Under the pieces are notes generated by a model. It did not search any database. It was not told the DNA's origin and worked only from the letters and a program-made list of their open reading frames with translations. 64,000 nt of DNA from contig OX422207.1 of the NCBI GenBank assembly GCA_949130495.1, positions 785,530,384-785,594,383 of the forward strand. The letters are read 5' to 3'. Numbering within the stretch: the stretch's first letter is position 1; every line of letters starts with the position of its first letter. A program made the position numbers and the translations under genes. This DNA is from Sambucus nigra (Eukaryota; Streptophyta; Magnoliopsida; Dipsacales; Adoxaceae). Shown here in pieces: positions 22,963 through 32,592 of the stretch.

Positions 22963-23517
22963 GCCAAGGCGAATGTCAAAGGAACATAAGTGACCATTAG
23001 GGCTACAAAAAGGCCTTTTGCTATCGAGGAAGCTCACTTTGTAGATGCGGCCTTTTATACGGAGTTGGAGGAGGATGCTCGAGTCCTAACGAGAAGAATG
23101 GAGGGGGCATGGGTTCCCTCGATCAGAGATAGAATGGGGCCTCTGAACGAGCAAAGTAAAGAAGCTGCGAGTAACGAAGGGGTGAGGGCCGAAGAAACCC
23201 ATCAGGTGATCCCTCGACCCCAAAGTACCACGAAGCAGCTCAAAAACAAAGTAAGGCTTAGAGTGGATCCTGTGGAGCATGAGGTCCAACGGCAAAGCGT
23301 GCTGAGTCGCTTTTCAGGGGGAAGAATCGCTGAGGCTTAGAGAGAGAGGAAGAGGAAGGCCGTGGCAACAGCTACCAATAGGCAATGCAAGAAGGTGGTC
23401 ACTGAAGAGGGGAAGGTGGTATACCGTTTATAACGATGTGAGCGGGCGGCCGAAGAGACCGAGGATGGGGCTGACCCGTTATATGAGTGTTTCTTGGTGG
23501 ATCAACAGGGATAGTGT
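22963..23517 (+). pseudogene. element B linker between protease and RT, with four stops
   Basis: Same frame as gag-pro. Stops are TAA 22987, TAG 23338, TAA 23431 and TAG 23512. Between them it reads as a plausible linker (IRATKRPFAIEEAHFVDAAF), which in related elements joins protease to RT. I see no splice pair that would remove all four stops cleanly, though an intron here is known for pea Ogre. Confidence 0.65.
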
Positions 23518-24880
23518 ATGGTGATAGACAACTCCAACATACAGGAGTTCGTGGAGGAGGTCGCCGAAGAACCAGACTACATGGCAAATCAACCAAAGCC
23601 CCAGGCACAAGAGTTGGAGCAGTTGAACCTGGCAGGAGAAGGGGAAGACCCAAGGCCCATCTTCATCGCGAAGGATCTCGATAAGGAGAAACGAGAAGCC
23701 TTGGTTGGGCTAATCCGGGAGTTCATAGATGTCTTTGCATGGAAGTATACCGAAATGGAAGGGCTAGATGAGGAAGTGAGCTGCCACAAGCTAAACGTGA
23801 TGCCTTCAGCCATCCCGGTGAAGCAGTCAACAAGGACTTATAAACCTGAGTTGGACTTAAAGATTAAGGAAGAGGTTCAGCGTTTGTTGGCAGCAGGATT
23901 CATCAAACCAATACAGCATCCCCTTTGGCTATCTAGCATTGTGCCAGTAGGGAAGAAGGACAAGAGTCAAATAAGGATCTGTGTGGATTTTAGAGATTTG
24001 AATAGGGCTTGCCCCAAAGATGAGTTCCCTCTACCCTCCATTGGTAGCTTGATAGATTCCACGGCTGGGCATGAGATGTATAGCTTCATGGATGGGTACG
24101 TAGGGTACAACCAAATCAAGATGGACCCCGCGGACGCAGAGAAAACGGCATTCAGAACCCCGTTGGGCAATTTCATGTACAAAGTAATGCCGTTTGGACT
24201 TAAGAACGCGAAAGCTACTTATCAAAGAACAATGATGGCCATTTTTCACGATTTCTTCCACAAATTTGTAGAATTCTATGTGGATGATTTGGTCATCAAA
24301 TCGAAGAAGAAGGAGTCCCACCTAAACGACTTAAAGAAGGTGTTTACTCGATGTAGGAAGTATAAATTAAGGATGAACCCATTGAAGTGCTTCTTTGGAG
24401 TAACAAGCGGGAAGTTTCTAGGCTTTGTGGTTGATCGACAAGGGGTGCAGATGGACCAGGATAAACAACGCGCGATCTTAGAGATGCCGTGCCCAAGAAC
24501 GGCGAAGGAGCTAAAAAGTTTCCTCGGCAAAGTCTCCTACCTCAGACGATTTGTACCGGGATTGGCCGAGGTAACACACCCATTGATGCAGCTGCTGCGA
24601 AAGAACACAAAGTTCAGGTGGGAAAAGGATCACCAGGAGTCTCTCGATGAGTTGAAGAAGCTGCTCGTTTCACAACAAATCATGGTTCCTCCACAGGCAG
24701 GAGTACCGTTGCAGCTGTACCTCACCTCCACTACAACGTCCGTTGGAGCTTTGCTGGCACAAGAGATTGACGGGCAAGAACGGCCAGTGTATTACCTCAG
24801 CAGGATCATACATGGGCCAGAGATTAGATATAGCAGCCTAGAAAGGCATTGTTTGGCCTTAGTCTTTGTAGCACAAAACT
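23518..24880 (+). pseudogene. pol: element B reverse transcriptase and start of RNase H
   Basis: RT motifs in order: ICVDFRDLNRACPKDEFPLP, FMDGYVGYNQIKM, MPFGLKNAKATYQR, YVDD (24277-24288), FLGKVSYLRRF. The gypsy RNase H begins (VGALLAQEIDGQERPVYYLSR, IRYSSLERHCLALVF). The frame is lost at about 24873-24880, where a run CACAAAACTT seems one base short; the RHYML continuation of the domain lies in the next frame. Confidence 0.9.
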
Positions 24881-27074
24881 TAGACATTATATGCTGTCTT
24901 TTATAATTCATATTGTAACTAGATGTGATCCTATTAAGTATTTGTTGGCTAGAACTATCTTGATTGGCAGGGCAGCTAGGTGGTTCCTTATTCTCTCCGA
25001 ATATGATTTAAAGTGTGTGGTTCCTTGTGCTATCAAGAGCCAGGCGTATGCTGATCTATTGGCAATCTTTCCATCAGGAACGTTTGAACCACCTAAAGAA
25101 GACATTCCGGGAGACGACTTACAAGCCAACTATCTGGATGCAACCGATGAGGAATGGACGATGCAGTTTGATGGGTCTTCGGCAGAGAAAAAAGGAGGGG
25201 CAGGGGTCATCCTTTCAAAAGGAATGGAGGAGATTTGCCTTTCCTACAAACTAGATTTCCCTTGCTCCAATAACGAAGCAGAATACGAAGCGTTGGTACT
25301 AGGGTTGCTGGAGGCTCTTCGAAGGGGAATTCGTTCACTCTGCATCAAGGGTGACTCGAACTTAGTAATTCAGCAAGTTAACGGAGAATATGCGTTGAAG
25401 CACATGAGTTTGGCACCGTACAGAACGATCATTCAAAGGCTCCTCAGCCAGTTCCATCGGACCAAAATTAGAAGACATCCCAGAACGATGAACCGTCATC
25501 CAGACGCTTATGCCACTATTGCTCAAAAGATGGTCATGAGGAGCGATACGACTATCGTTACGATCCAACGAAGAACAGCTCCTTCGGTGGTGCAGTCAAT
25601 ACTACCGATGGAGGGAGACGCGGATTGGAGAGGAGAGATCAGGAAGCAACTGGAGTCTGGCGAAGGAGCTATGGGACTAAGAGAGTTAGCCCAATACTTT
25701 ACAAACCAGGGAAATCTTTACTTCAGAAATGCAGGGGGATGGTTATCGAGATGCATTGGGCCAGAGGAAGCAGAGCGAAGGTTGAAGAAAACACATGAGG
25801 AGCACTTCGAAACAACCGAGATACCTCTTTATAGGAGAATTCAAAGAGGGGGATATTTTTGGCCTAGAATGAAACAGGATGCGGCAGAACTACAACGGAA
25901 TTGTGATAAGTGTCAGCTATTTTTTGAAGCAGCTGAGTGCCATTTCATCGAAGCCCAAACGGACTGGAGGCAGCCCTATATCGACTTTATTCAAGATGGA
26001 ATTGTCCCAACGGAGAAAATGGATGCGATGGGACTGAAGCGAAGGGCCCCGAGGTTCTATATCCAGGAGGGGCAGCTTTATCGAAGGGGGTACTTCAACA
26101 GGCCATTGCGTTGCATCACAAAGGAAGAAGAAACTGAGGTCCTCAAACAAGCCCATGACCCAGCTCACATAGGAGGGGCCAAGTTATATGATCAGCTGAT
26201 GACGTTGGGGTATTATTGGCCAACGATGGAGAAAGACTCTGCCGAATTTGTTCGAAAATGCAAAGCTTGCCAACTTCATGGAAATATGATCCATGCCCCA
26301 TCGGTGGACTTACACTCTCTGGCAACGCCTTATCCTTTCCACACTTGGGCGTTCGACCTCGTGGGGGCGATACATCCTTCGTCGAGGGGCAAGATATGGA
26401 TACTGGTAGCAACAGAGTGCTTTACAAAATGGGCTGAAGCAATACCACTCAGAAGGGCAACGGCTGGGGTAGTGAGTAACTTCATCAGAGAGTATATCAT
26501 TTGCCGTTTTGGGATCCCAAAGGTCATTCTCTCAGATAATGGGACTCCCTTCGTCAACTCAGAAGTAACGATGCTCACAGACAAGTACTCCATTGTTCAT
26601 CACACTTCAACGGTGGCATACCTGAAGGGGAACGGTCAGGCCGAAGCAACTAACAAAACTATGGTTAATATCTTGGCTAAAATGATGGAGGACTTTCCAG
26701 GATCGTGGGATGACAAGATACCAGCAGTGTTGTGGGCCTATCGAACGACGAAGAGGAAGCCCACAGGGTACACTCCGTTCTCCCTTGTCTACGGGGCTGA
26801 GGCAATCCCTCCAGTGGAGTTGGAAGTTCCCTCTGCTCGATACGCCTTGCGAAGTAGCATGCTTCCTCAGAACAGGCATGTGCAGTTGGAGGCATTGGAT
26901 GAACACAGAGACAACGCGATGCAACATTTTCAAATGTATACAAAGCAGCTCTCTAGGGCATATGACAACCTGGTAAGACCAAGGAGGTTCGTGGAGGGAG
27001 ATCTCATTTTGAAAGCAGCGGTGAAACACATTAGGGGACTTCCTCTGCCAAAGTTCGCAGCCAATTGGGAGTGA
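24880..27074 (+). pseudogene. pol-int: element B RNase H end, archaeal-type RNase H and integrase
   Basis: It starts by completing the gypsy RNase H (KLRHYMLSF). The archaeal-type RNase H follows: MQFDGSSAEKKGGAGVIL, NNEAEYEAL, KGDSNLVIQQ, HPDAYATIA. Two zinc modules of H...H...C-x2-C type come next: about 25794-25915 ending CDKCQ, and about 26150-26272 ending CKACQ. The integrase core has FDLVG, LSDNGTPF and GQAEATNKT. The frame stops at TGA 27072-27074 inside the C-terminal GPF-like motif (WE*PFVV), a probable GGA to TGA change. About 2.2 kb is open, so decay here is light. Confidence 0.9.
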
Positions 27075-27185
27075 CCTTTCGTCGTGAAGGAAGCTCATGA
27101 TTCAGGTTATTGCTTAATTTCTAAGTTGGAGGAAGATAAGCCATTCAAAATTAACAATAAATGGCTGAAAGTCTATCATGTGTAA
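27075..27185 (+). pseudogene. element B integrase C-terminal end
   Basis: In frame after TGA 27072: 36 codons (PFVVKEAHDSGYC..., ending KVYHV) to TAA 27183-27185, the likely original end of pol. Confidence 0.7.
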
Positions 27186-27412
27186 ACAATTAAGTTTGTA
27201 CCATCGATGTATCTAGTCTTTGATTATGAATATACAAGTTTTATTGATGACGTGAAGTATAGACGTTGATATGAAAGCAGTCATAACTCAGAGATAAACT
27301 GGAAAATATACATTCTTTCATTCATTAAACAAGAGAGCATTACAAAAAATTGGGAACTATTGACCAAGAATTACATGAATGGACGAAGAAAGAAAATATA
27401 TACAGGAGTTTA

Positions 27413-28174
27413 CTACCCTAAGAGGAACCATAAGTCCGGGGAAGAGAAAAAATCCCCAGGAAGGCCCGAAGAAGCTGACGCAAAAGAGCTTTGAGCGTTG
27501 ACAGCAACCTCTAGCCTGGTTTGCACCTGTGCACGTTCAATAAGAAGTCTCTCCCGTTTTAGCTTGGCCAAATGCAGAGCCTCTTCAGCATTCTTTACTT
27601 ATTCATCCGCCAATTCCAAAAGAGGTGCCAGCTCAGCTAACTTAACCTCCTCAGCCCGTTGGTCCTCATGTTGCTTTCTCAGTAGTTCCCTCTGGCCGAT
27701 CAGCTGCTGACTCTTCAATGTTTTCAAATACGTTATAAGCCAGTCGAAACGGAAACCGTCACGACCCAATTCCTTCAGAAAACCCAGAAACTGATTAATG
27801 AGGGCTCGGGTGACACTGGAAGTGGGAGTACTGGCAATCTCAGTAACAACGATCGCCATGCCTTGCAGTCGATGACTCATCACGGGAATGTTGGACCGTA
27901 GGCAGTCCACGATGAAGGTCTCGGGGTGATGGTTCACTAACTGCTCAATCACCAAGTGATGGCTCACAGGCATTTGGGGAGAATTGTGAAGCACCATTAG
28001 GCAAAAGGCAGGAGGAGTTAAGTCAGGAAGAGGCAATTCGCACCCAGATTCACTTTTTGCCTCGGCACCAGTCGTGGAACCTTGGTCAGCATGATCAGAT
28101 TCTTCCGAAACAACAGGTTCCCGACGAGGTGTGCCCATAAGTGAAAGAGCTGGTGAGGAATCCTCCCGAGCAAC
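27413..28174 (-). pseudogene. exon 5 of element B antisense gene, one in-frame TAA
   Basis: Acceptor CTTCTCAG. A Ser/Glu-rich start is followed by a helical region (HHLVIEQLVNHHPETF, INQFLGFLKELG) and a Lys/Glu-rich coiled coil. TAA 27601-27599 splits the coiled coil; the frame runs on 61 codons to TAG 27415-27413 in the same style. Confidence 0.65.
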
Positions 28175-28200
28175 CTGAGAAGAGATATAAAAAATAGTGA

Positions 28201-28545
28201 GATTATATAAAAATCTTAACAAGCGTTTTCGTTGTTAAGTCACCGTTATAAGGTGGAGATTATATAAAAATCTTAACAAACGTTTTCGTTGTTAAGTCAC
28301 CGTTATAAGGTGGAGATTATATAAAAATCTTAACAAGCGTTTTCGTTGTTAAGTCACCGTTATAAGGTGGAGATTATATAAAAAATCTTAACAAACGTTT
28401 TCGTTGTTAAGTCACCGCTCTAAGGTGGAGATTATATAAAAATCTTAACAAGCGTTTTCGTTGTTAAGTCACCGTTATAAGGTGGAGACTATATATAAAA
28501 ATCTTAACAAGCGTTTTCGTTGTTAAGTCACCGTTATAAGATGGA
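28201..28545. repeat. 57-bp tandem repeat, six copies, each with a hairpin
   Basis: Copies start at 28201, 28258, 28315, 28372, 28430 and 28487. Each contains CTTAACAA, a single A or G, CGTTTTCG, then TTGTTAAG: a 10-bp stem with a TTTT loop and one bulged base. The bulge is G, A, G, A, G, G along the array. It is followed by a T/A-run near 28548-28565. The whole array lies inside intron 4 of the antisense gene. Confidence 0.95.
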
Positions 28546-28607
28546 GTTAAAAAAAAAAAAAAAAACCTAACATACGGTGGAGTTTATGCAGAGAATTAAG
28601 AAAGTAC

Positions 28608-28925
28608 CTGAGTCACAACAGGGGCAGGAATGGGAGTCACCACGGAGGTTAAAGGGGCAGGAACCGTTGGGAGGGGACTTGTTACCTCATCAGCCTCAAC
28701 GGGGTCTCTGGCCGCAGAAACCTCAACTATCGGCAAAGTTCCCTCGCCCACATAAGGTACCAAAGCAAGCGTAGGGGGTTCATTGGGAATAGATGATGGA
28801 CTCCCGAAAGAGGCCCCAGCACGAAGGGGCGCAGAAAAACCACCAGGCTGCGAAGAAGCCCCAACCTTAGCCCTGTGTGCGTAAAGACTACCCAAAGAAG
28901 AGGGTGGTGAAAGATCAGGGGAAAG
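28608..28925 (-). CDS. exon 4 of element B antisense gene, proline-rich
   Basis: Acceptor TATATTGCAG, donor CAG/GTACTT, 106 open codons. Pro/Ser/Val-rich, no recognised domain. Confidence 0.6.
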
Positions 28926-29001
28926 CTGCAATATAAAAGCCAATGTTAGTAAAGAGGAACAAGTACAGAAAAAGGGAAAAATATATCCAAGTGTTACTTA
29001 C

Positions 29002-29094
29002 CTCAGTCAGGACATTGAAAAGGGGCACTATGGTCAGAGGTCTCGCCAGCACCGTTGGATGAACAATGTTTGCTAGCAGCGAGGACACTTCGAC
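29002..29094 (-). CDS. exon 3 of element B antisense gene, 31 codons
   Basis: Bounded by TTGCCCTAG and GAG/GTAAGT, a consensus donor. 31 open codons, hydrophobic (VEVSSLLANIVHPT...). It is too short to find without its neighbours; the phase match supports it. Confidence 0.6.
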
Positions 29095-29184
29095 CTAGGG
29101 CAACCAACATCCCAAATTCAGCACACAGAATGGGGTGAAAGAGAAGGAATGCCAGATCAAACAAATTAAGTATGAAATCATTAC

Positions 29185-29502
29185 CTTAGGGTCACTTGCA
29201 GCAGCCAGAACAATGGGCAGAGCAACCTCAGGGGAAGCCAGTGAGCCAGAGGGGACTGAGGTAGTTATCTCGGATTGCGTTGTCTCTGGTGGCGAAGAGA
29301 CATCCATGGGCTATATAACCTCACCCTCCACAGCTGCCTCCCTCGCCCGTCGTGAGATTGAACGACGGGAGTAAGTAAGCCCGGTCATTGGCGAACGGGG
29401 TGGGGTAGTATCGGATGAGAGGGCACCACAGCGACCACCCACGAAACGGCTTATGGGGGGTCTTGGGGGACTAGGAGGACGAGGCCCAGTTTCTTTAAAC
29501 CC
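29185..29502 (-). pseudogene. exon 2 of element B antisense gene, one in-frame TAG
   Basis: Acceptor GGTGCAG, donor AAG/GTAATG. Pro/Arg/Ser-rich. TAG 29313-29311 interrupts an otherwise open frame of 106 codons. Confidence 0.65.
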
Positions 29503-29591
29503 CTGCACCAAAGTAATTAAGAAAAATATATATAAGCAAATGCAGCTTGCTTTAACTAAAGAGGAAAAGAGAACAAGATAAGTGTACATAC

Positions 29592-31814
29592 CTCAGACCG
29601 GGAAGAAGAATGAGAAGCTTGCACCGTGGGAGCTTGCTTCCTCTGGGACTTGGTGCCTAAAGTCTTCCTCCTTGTCTTTGTCACATCACTGCCAATAGCT
29701 TGAGGAATCTTCAAAATTTTCCTCCTCCTTGCAGCTGGCTCAGTTGGATCGACGACGATCGTAGGGAAAGCAACCGAACGAGGAACGACGACAGCGCGCC
29801 GTTGAAACTCTGCATTTACCCGATCTACCTCAGCCTGCACCTCCCTCCTTAACCTCTCGGCCTTTTCAGCAGACATGGGAGGAGGAACGGAGGCTATGGG
29901 AAGGGCTGCCACAGGAGTCTGGGATTTGGACTTTGATTTTTTCGTGGAAGCCACCCCACTCTTGGCCTTCTTGGTTGATGGCTGCGAAGACCCTTCATCA
30001 GCAGTGGCTCCAGTCGAAGGAGCAGTCTTCCTGGATACCCCAGCACTTTTGGCTTTGGGTATGGCAGTAGGAATCATGGGGCATAACGGAGGAAGCTCTT
30101 CGGTAGGCCTTTTAGGGGTTTTGCTTAGAGGGAACTCAATCCCAAGAACTGAGTTGACTTTAAGTCCCAGCTCCAACATAGAAAAAGACAGAACTGGAGG
30201 GTACACGGGCTCGCCATTTATGAACTCAGCAATGTCAGCCAGTTGTTTCGGCCAGAACTTCGTGGCAAATAGACCGGTCACATCCCCTTGCCTTTTGTTG
30301 GAAGGAATGGTGACTTGCCCAGCCATTGATTCACTTATCCCCCACGCAGCAGTAGAGGAAAATAAGGAACATGCCTCGCTGAAGCTAACCTTTGGGTTTG
30401 AAGATTGGAAAACTGGGCGAGGAGCCCCCTGATCAAACCCAAATTGACGACTGCACCGATTGGGGTTATAATGTTCGCTGGAATATCCCCACTCGGTGTA
30501 GGAAGGCAGATACCCCGGAGAAATGAGAAGCACCACGGCTAACTGAGGATCTTCAATGTCTACCCCCACCTGAACCACCCTGGATTCGTGCTGGAAGAAA
30601 TCACAAGTATGAAAAAAGATGTCCTCTCCGTAAGGCCTCATAACAAAGTCCTCAAAACGGTCAATTGAGGCGATCAGCTCTTTTCGGCTCTGCCTCTTGT
30701 GATAAATATAAGAGCGTGGGGGCATAATGGTTTCCCCAGAAGGAGGTCGGTTGGCCTTGGCCGCTACAACAGGAAAGCGCACGTACAGGAAGCCGGTTAG
30801 AAGGACGCTGTTGGCAAAATTGGCCAGGTTATAACGGCCAAGCGATCGTTCCATGTCGAACAATGTTCTGTCGAGCCAGGTGTAGAAGGACCCTAAGGCA
30901 ATTACAGCCGAAGGAAGTTTGATGCCCCGGGCCAAACGAAGGGATATGTTGATAAGGTCCCTTCGGGGCTGATCATTTGGTTTTCCCGTCAAAAGAAAAT
31001 GGGAAAGAATCACAAGGATGTAAGCGGGGAGCTCTAACGAAGTACCTTGACCAGGGGCATCCGTTGAAGTTGAAGAACTGCCTTCACTAGAACCCTTGAA
31101 GAAGTAGTTAATCAGCGGAGTGAAGGTAGCTTTGTTTGAAGAACCGATGCAACTTCGGCATATTCGGTCCAACGCCAAACGGTCAGCAATCTCTTGGGCG
31201 TCGAGAGGCTCATCGGTATAAGGCTCATGGCCTGCTGCTTTGAGCCCCAGGAGCTGGCAGACATCTTCTAGGGTTATCGCAAACTCGCCCCACGCAGCGA
31301 TGAATGTGTGAGTCGTCACGTTCCAACGGAAAACAAGAATGGGGAGAGCAGCATTATTTTTGGAGAGAGTAAACTCACCAAACCATTTGGCCCATTGAAG
31401 GCCAATCTTACTCAGAATATCACCATGGGAGCTCACCATGTGAGAGTTCCAAGCAGCAAAATGGGCAGGAGAACCCCCTGGTGCCTCGAAATCAATGTGG
31501 GACCATTGGAAGTCCCCTCGCTCCAGACGAAACCTGAGAGACCCCTCTGGAGGAGGAAAGCCCCACTTCGAGGGTTCTTCATCCTCGTCACCCAGCAATA
31601 AGGTCTCAAACTTGCATTCAAATTTGACAGTCTTGCAGGCAGCAGCAAAGCTATCATCCTTGCCAAAAATGGGAGAGCGACGATAAAACCTTAACTGTTC
31701 ACGACGGGCAGCGTCCAAAGCGGAAGCAGCAGTAGTGGCAGCAACAGTGGTAGCAATAGCGGTAGCAGGCGGCGCACTGGTTGAAGAGATGGTGGGGTAA
31801 CTTGGAGACGCCAT
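29592..31814 (-). CDS. exon 1 of element B antisense gene: plant mobile domain
   Basis: 741 uninterrupted codons from ATG 31814 (MASPSYPTISS). An Ala/Thr-rich N-terminus is followed by the PMD from about residue 85 to 430, including WSHIDFEAPGG, WAKWFGEF, THTFIAAWGEFAITLEDVCQLLGL and LPAYILVILSHFLLTG. The last 150 residues are basic and Ser/Lys-rich (KKSKSKSQ), probably disordered and nuclear. Donor CTGAG/GTATGT is near consensus. Reading past it gives a short hydrophobic tail and a stop, as expected for an intron. It is the longest intact frame in the window. Confidence 0.85.
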
Positions 31815-31849
31815 GGCAGAGTGTTAGAGCAAACAAAAAAAGCCTTGAG

Positions 31850-32580
31850 TAAGAGGAGCTTGAGCACGACAATGTAGGAGAGCAACCACAGGAGGTGGCG
31901 TAGAAGATGAGAGCAAGAAAAGGAAGGCACAAGCTTGAACAACAATGGAGGTTTCAGATGCTCAACAATGGAAGCTCTCTCTCTCTCTCTCTCACTCTAA
32001 AAGCGAAGGAAATTTGAAGAAGGTAATGGAAAAGAAAGAGAAAGGAAGGTTTTAAGTGTTTGGGGGATTTAGCCGTTTGAATTTTTAAGTTCGTCGTTTA
32101 AGTTTCCCACCATTGCACGTGCGAGGTCGCCTGCAATCATTTCAAATATACACGTGGCACTTCGGGAAGTGTTCTGACAATGGAAAAGACAACTCTACGT
32201 CATTAATGAAGTGACACCTAGGGAACAACCATCGTTACCTTCCTAAGCAAGATTGAGTTTTGGGCGCCAAGATCTTCTCAGACATATCCAATAAACCCCC
32301 CAACGAAGAAGATGTCCCAATGGTTCAAAAAAGCCACGATGTCCCCTCGTTAGAAGCTCAAACGTTGTTTAGTTATGACCCAGTTACATCGGGGAGAATT
32401 TTTCGCTTTTTCGAACATTACTGGGAGAATATTAGTAGGTCCTTCGGGAGAATTTCAGATATTCAAGCTAGAACGGTTGAGGCTCGGCATTAGGAAAAAG
32501 TAGCAGGCCAGACAGAGAAGGTTCATCGGATTGAGAAGTTTTCATGGAGGCACTTCTTGTTCCCACAACAAATCCCTCCA
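31850..32580. other. noncoding region between the antisense gene and the 3' LTR of B
   Basis: It holds the presumed antisense promoter and leader with a short (CT)n tract. A 77-codon plus-strand frame at 32260-32493 has no recognisable motif and no relative in element A, so I do not call it a gene. Confidence 0.55.
32144..32156 (-). promoter_or_regulatory. candidate promoter of the element B antisense gene: G-box plus TATA-like box
   Basis: On the minus strand CACGTG (32156-32151) is followed at once by TATATTT (32150-32144), about 330 nt upstream of ATG 31814. A second CACGTG inside GCACGTGC lies at 32116-32121. A GA-rich tract (CT repeats at 31976-31993 on plus) lies in the presumed leader. 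Motif evidence only. Confidence 0.35.
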
Positions 32581-32581
32581 C

Positions 32582-32592
32582 GAAGGGGCAAA
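32582..32592 (+). other. polypurine tract of element B
   Basis: GAAGGGGCAAA directly before TGTAGAGG of the 3' LTR. Confidence 0.75.

Larger units (their letters stand above)
27413..31814 (-). pseudogene. element B antisense gene, five exons, plant mobile domain (PMD)
   Basis: Exons on the minus strand: 31814-29592, 29502-29185, 29094-29002, 28925-28608, 28174-27413. All four introns (89, 90, 76, 433 nt) have GT...AG ends and all are phase 0, giving 1238 codons ending at TAG 27413. Exon 1 carries a PMD (PF10536-like): FRWNVTTHTFIAAWGEF then ITLEDVCQLLGL is its signature. The middle is Ser/Pro/Lys-rich and disordered. The last exon has a helical region and coiled coil. Two in-frame stops interrupt it: TAG 29313-29311 and TAA 27601-27599. 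PMDs also occur in host MAIN/MAIL proteins, which act in silencing of transposons, and in other gypsy and Mutator elements. The role here is unknown. Confidence 0.78.

Noticed and set aside
22960..23517. An Ogre-type intron between protease and RT of B
   Set aside because: An intron would explain the stops, but the stretch between them still reads as family-like coding linker in the same frame, and I could not pick a convincing donor-acceptor pair.
28201..28545. CRISPR-like look of six regular repeats
   Set aside because: Repeats are directly adjacent without unique spacers, lie in an intron of a plant retrotransposon gene, and there are no cas genes.
29556..29591. C-terminal extension of the PMD exon (VCTLILFSFPL)
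   Set aside because: It reads past a good GTATGT donor into an intron, and the next exon joins in phase 0.
32260..32493. 77-codon plus-strand frame before the 3' LTR of B
   Set aside because: No recognisable motif, no counterpart in element A, and it lies over the presumed antisense promoter.
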